Positions 5,630-6,879 of a DNA stretch of 6,879 nucleotides are shown here, one piece after another. The position numbers and the translations under genes are program-made. The DNA is taken from NCBI GenBank assembly GCA_021300125.1, contig JAJTHX010000093.1:1-6879 (forward strand). The letters are read 5' to 3'. The number at the start of each line of letters is the position of its first letter. Positions within the stretch are counted from its first letter, which is position 1. The notes under the pieces are model-generated. The model was not told where the DNA came from. It did no database searches and worked only from the letters and a program-made list of their open reading frames with translations. This stretch comes from Betaproteobacteria bacterium (GTDB taxonomy: Bacteria > Pseudomonadota > Gammaproteobacteria > Burkholderiales > SG8-41).

Positions 5630-5648
5630 TCACTAAGGCCGTGCATTT

Positions 5649-6791
5649 TTACTTCAACATATGTCGCGCAATCACCAGCTGCTGGATCTGGCTGGTGCCT
5701 TCATACAGCCGGAACAGGCGCACATCGCGATACAGCCGCTCCACCGCGGAAGCCTGCATGTAACCGGCGCCACCGTGGATCTGCACTGCGCGGTCGGCAA
5801 CACGGCCAACCATCTCGGCACAGAACAATTTCGCGCAGGAGGCTTCCAGCGTGATGTTCGCGCCGCCGTCCTTTTTGCGCGCAGCCTCGAGCACCATGCT
5901 ACGCCCGGCATAGACCTCGGCCTTGGCGTCGGCCAGCATCGCCTGCACCAGCTGGAATTCGGCGATCGGCTTGCCGAACTGCTGGCGCTCCTTGGCGTAG
6001 TTCAACGCTTCATCGAGCAGGCGCTCGGCGGCACCGACGCAGACCGCGCCGATGTTGAGCCGCGCCTTGTCGAGCACCTTCATCGCCGTCTTGAAGCCCA
6101 TGCCTTCCTGGCCGCCAATCAGGTTGGCCGCCGGCACGCGCACGTTGTCGAAGATCACATCCGCGGTATGCGAGCCGCGCTGGCCCATCTTTTTGTCATA
6201 GGGGCCGACCGTCAGTCCCGGTGTCTTGCGCTCGACGATGAAAGCCGACACGCCCTTGGCATCCTTCGAAACGAGGTCGGTGCGCGCCATCAGCGTGAAG
6301 ATGTCGGCTTCCGGTGCGTTGGTGATGTAGCGTTTGCTGCCGTTGATGATGTAATGATCGCCTTCGCGCCGGGCGGTGGTGCGCAGCGATCCTGCGTCGG
6401 AGCCGGCTTCGGGTTCGGTCAGTGCAAAGGAACCGGTGATTTCGCCGGCGGCCAGCCGCGGCAGGTATTTCTGTTTCTGCTCCAGCGTGCCGTCGATGAC
6501 GATGCCCTGCGAGCCGATACCGGTGTTGGTGCCGAATCGCGAACGGAACACCGGCGAGGCGTAACAGATGGCCATCGAGGTCAGCACTTCCTCTTCGGTG
6601 GTCAGTCCCAGACCGCCGTATTCCTCGGGGATGGTCAGGCCGAACAGGCCCAGCTCGCGCATCGCGGTGACGATGTCGGCGGGTATCTCGTCAGTCTCGG
6701 TGACCTCAACCTCGTGCGGAATCAGCTTGTCGCGAACGAAACGCTGCAGGGTATCGAGCAGGAGGGGGAAGGATTCGGGGTCGCGGATCAT
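5649..6791 (-). CDS. Acyl-CoA dehydrogenase
   Basis: A 380-residue FAD-dependent acyl-CoA dehydrogenase, full length for the family, which oxidises an acyl-CoA to its 2-enoyl-CoA in the cytoplasm and passes electrons to ETF. Landmarks: an N-terminal helical domain (to about 118), FALTEPEAGSD (122-132, substrate/FAD contact), KRYITNAPEADIF (153-165), MGQRGSHTADVIFDNVRVP (202-220), LDKARLNIGA (240-249), ERQQFGKPIAEFQ (268-280), QIHGGAGY (337-344) and RLYEGTSQIQQ (361-371). Glu364 in YEGTSQI is at the usual catalytic-base position. Start is ATG at 6791; no clear ribosome site precedes it. It is separated from the carboxylase operon by accessory DNA, but dehydrogenation followed by acyl-CoA carboxylation is known from leucine/isovalerate and terpenoid acid degradation, so a shared pathway is plausible. 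Chain-length specificity cannot be read from sequence alone. Confidence 0.95.
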   Translation of the reverse strand: MIRDPESFPLLLDTLQRFVRDKLIPHEVEVTETDEIPADIVTAMRELGLFGLTIPEEYGGLGLTTEEEVLTSMAICYASPVFRSRFGTNTGIGSQGIVIDGTLEQKQKYLPRLAAGEITGSFALTEPEAGSDAGSLRTTARREGDHYIINGSKRYITNAPEADIFTLMARTDLVSKDAKGVSAFIVERKTPGLTVGPYDKKMGQRGSHTADVIFDNVRVPAANLIGGQEGMGFKTAMKVLDKARLNIGAVCVGAAERLLDEALNYAKERQQFGKPIAEFQLVQAMLADAKAEVYAGRSMVLEAARKKDGGANITLEASCAKLFCAEMVGRVADRAVQIHGGAGYMQASAVERLYRDVRLFRLYEGTSQIQQLVIARHMLK

Positions 6792-6796
6792 TTTTT

Positions 6797-6825
6797 AATT
6801 TACAGGATGGGCAGGATAGTCAGGG
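6797..6825. repeat. Direct repeat AATTTACAGG copy 2 with 9-nt-period CAGGAT repeats
   Basis: AATTTACAGG (6797-6806) overlaps a short tandem series of 9-nt period: CAGGATGGG (6803-6811), CAGGATAGT (6812-6820) and CAGGG (6821-6825). It lies right upstream of the acyl-CoA dehydrogenase start. Short CAGGAT-type repeats of this kind occur in intergenic DNA of environmental bacteria; I recall this from general experience, not a search. Confidence 0.45.
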
Positions 6826-6842
6826 CGCGCTCAAACCCCAAG

Positions 6843-6870
6843 TGCAACATTTTTTGGAGAAAATGTTGCA
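6843..6870. repeat. Perfect 11-bp inverted repeat upstream of the acyl-CoA dehydrogenase
   Basis: TGCAACATTTT (6843-6853) and AAAATGTTGCA (6860-6870) are exact inverted copies around a 6-nt spacer, about 50 nt before the acyl-CoA dehydrogenase ATG. The arms are AT-rich and no terminator-type T-run follows on the minus strand, so a regulator binding site (dimeric repressor or activator of the dehydrogenase) is as likely as a terminator of the gene beyond the window. Confidence 0.55.
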
Positions 6871-6879
6871 TGGGAAAAA

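Larger units (their letters stand above)
5308..5648. other. Intergenic patchwork without a supported gene
   Basis: Bases 5308-5540 are GC-rich and 5541-5648 strongly AT-rich, with a sharp change between them. The GC-rich part has only short open stretches, including a 28-codon minus-strand frame (5384-5470) with no ribosome site. The AT-rich part holds an 8-bp inverted repeat, a boxA-like string and the AATTTACAGG repeat listed separately. I see no tRNA, integrase or transposase here. Confidence 0.5.

Noticed and set aside
5489..5854. Plus-strand frame crossing the AT-rich gap into the dehydrogenase 3' end
   Set aside because: Half of it is antisense to the dehydrogenase and the composition changes midway; no ribosome site or motif.
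6800..6821. Minus-strand TATCCTGCCC resembling the RK2/RP4 transfer-origin nick region
   Set aside because: The match is about 10 nt and is explained by the CAGGAT repeat series; no relaxase or oriT inverted repeats nearby.
1..6879. CRISPR arrays, tRNA or rRNA genes, complete insertion sequences, integrase
   Set aside because: Looked for regularly spaced repeats, tRNA-like folds and transposase/integrase motifs by eye on both strands; none seen.

Overview
The window reads as chromosomal DNA of a high-GC betaproteobacterium, most likely Burkholderiales. The pointers are a Bug/TctC-type periplasmic binding protein (a family hugely expanded in that order), CoA-ester catabolism genes and strong G/C bias at third codon positions. 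The assignment is an inference from gene content. Every supported gene is on the minus strand, so transcription runs from high to low coordinates.

Region by region, in transcription order. (1) 6879-5649: a complete acyl-CoA dehydrogenase, preceded at the window edge by a perfect 11-bp inverted repeat and 9-bp-period CAGGAT repeats. (2) 5648-4945: a patchwork without an intact gene. It holds an AT-rich stretch, a GC-rich stretch, a 45-codon remnant of an ArdC-type antirestriction protein that ends at a stop, and an orphan reading frame that runs into the next gene out of frame. (3) 4998-3808: a clearly lower-GC two-gene cassette, a protein with a sulfiredoxin/ParB-like GGxHRYA motif and a four-helix membrane protein. 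(4) 3807-3018: a type II toxin-antitoxin operon (Phd/YefM antitoxin, then ParE/RelE toxin) with a well-formed promoter overlapped by operator-like repeats. (5) 2939-1: an acyl-CoA carboxylase operon, in which a candidate promoter drives a carboxyltransferase (beta) subunit, a Bug binding protein and the start of a second, paralogous carboxyltransferase that runs off the window.

How the genes may work together: the acyl-CoA dehydrogenase and the two carboxyltransferases fit one pathway for degrading a carboxylic acid, in which the CoA ester is desaturated and then carboxylated by a biotin-dependent enzyme. The Bug protein would capture a small organic acid in the periplasm. No biotin carboxylase/BCCP subunit, CoA ligase or transporter membrane subunit is visible. 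The roughly 2.6 kb between the two catabolic blocks carries accessory genes (ArdC debris, toxin-antitoxin, low-GC cassette) and looks like laterally acquired DNA inserted beside or into a catabolic locus.

The most interesting unexplained material is the low-GC cassette, the possible frameshift at its 5' end, and the unusual oxyanion-hole residues of the complete carboxyltransferase.
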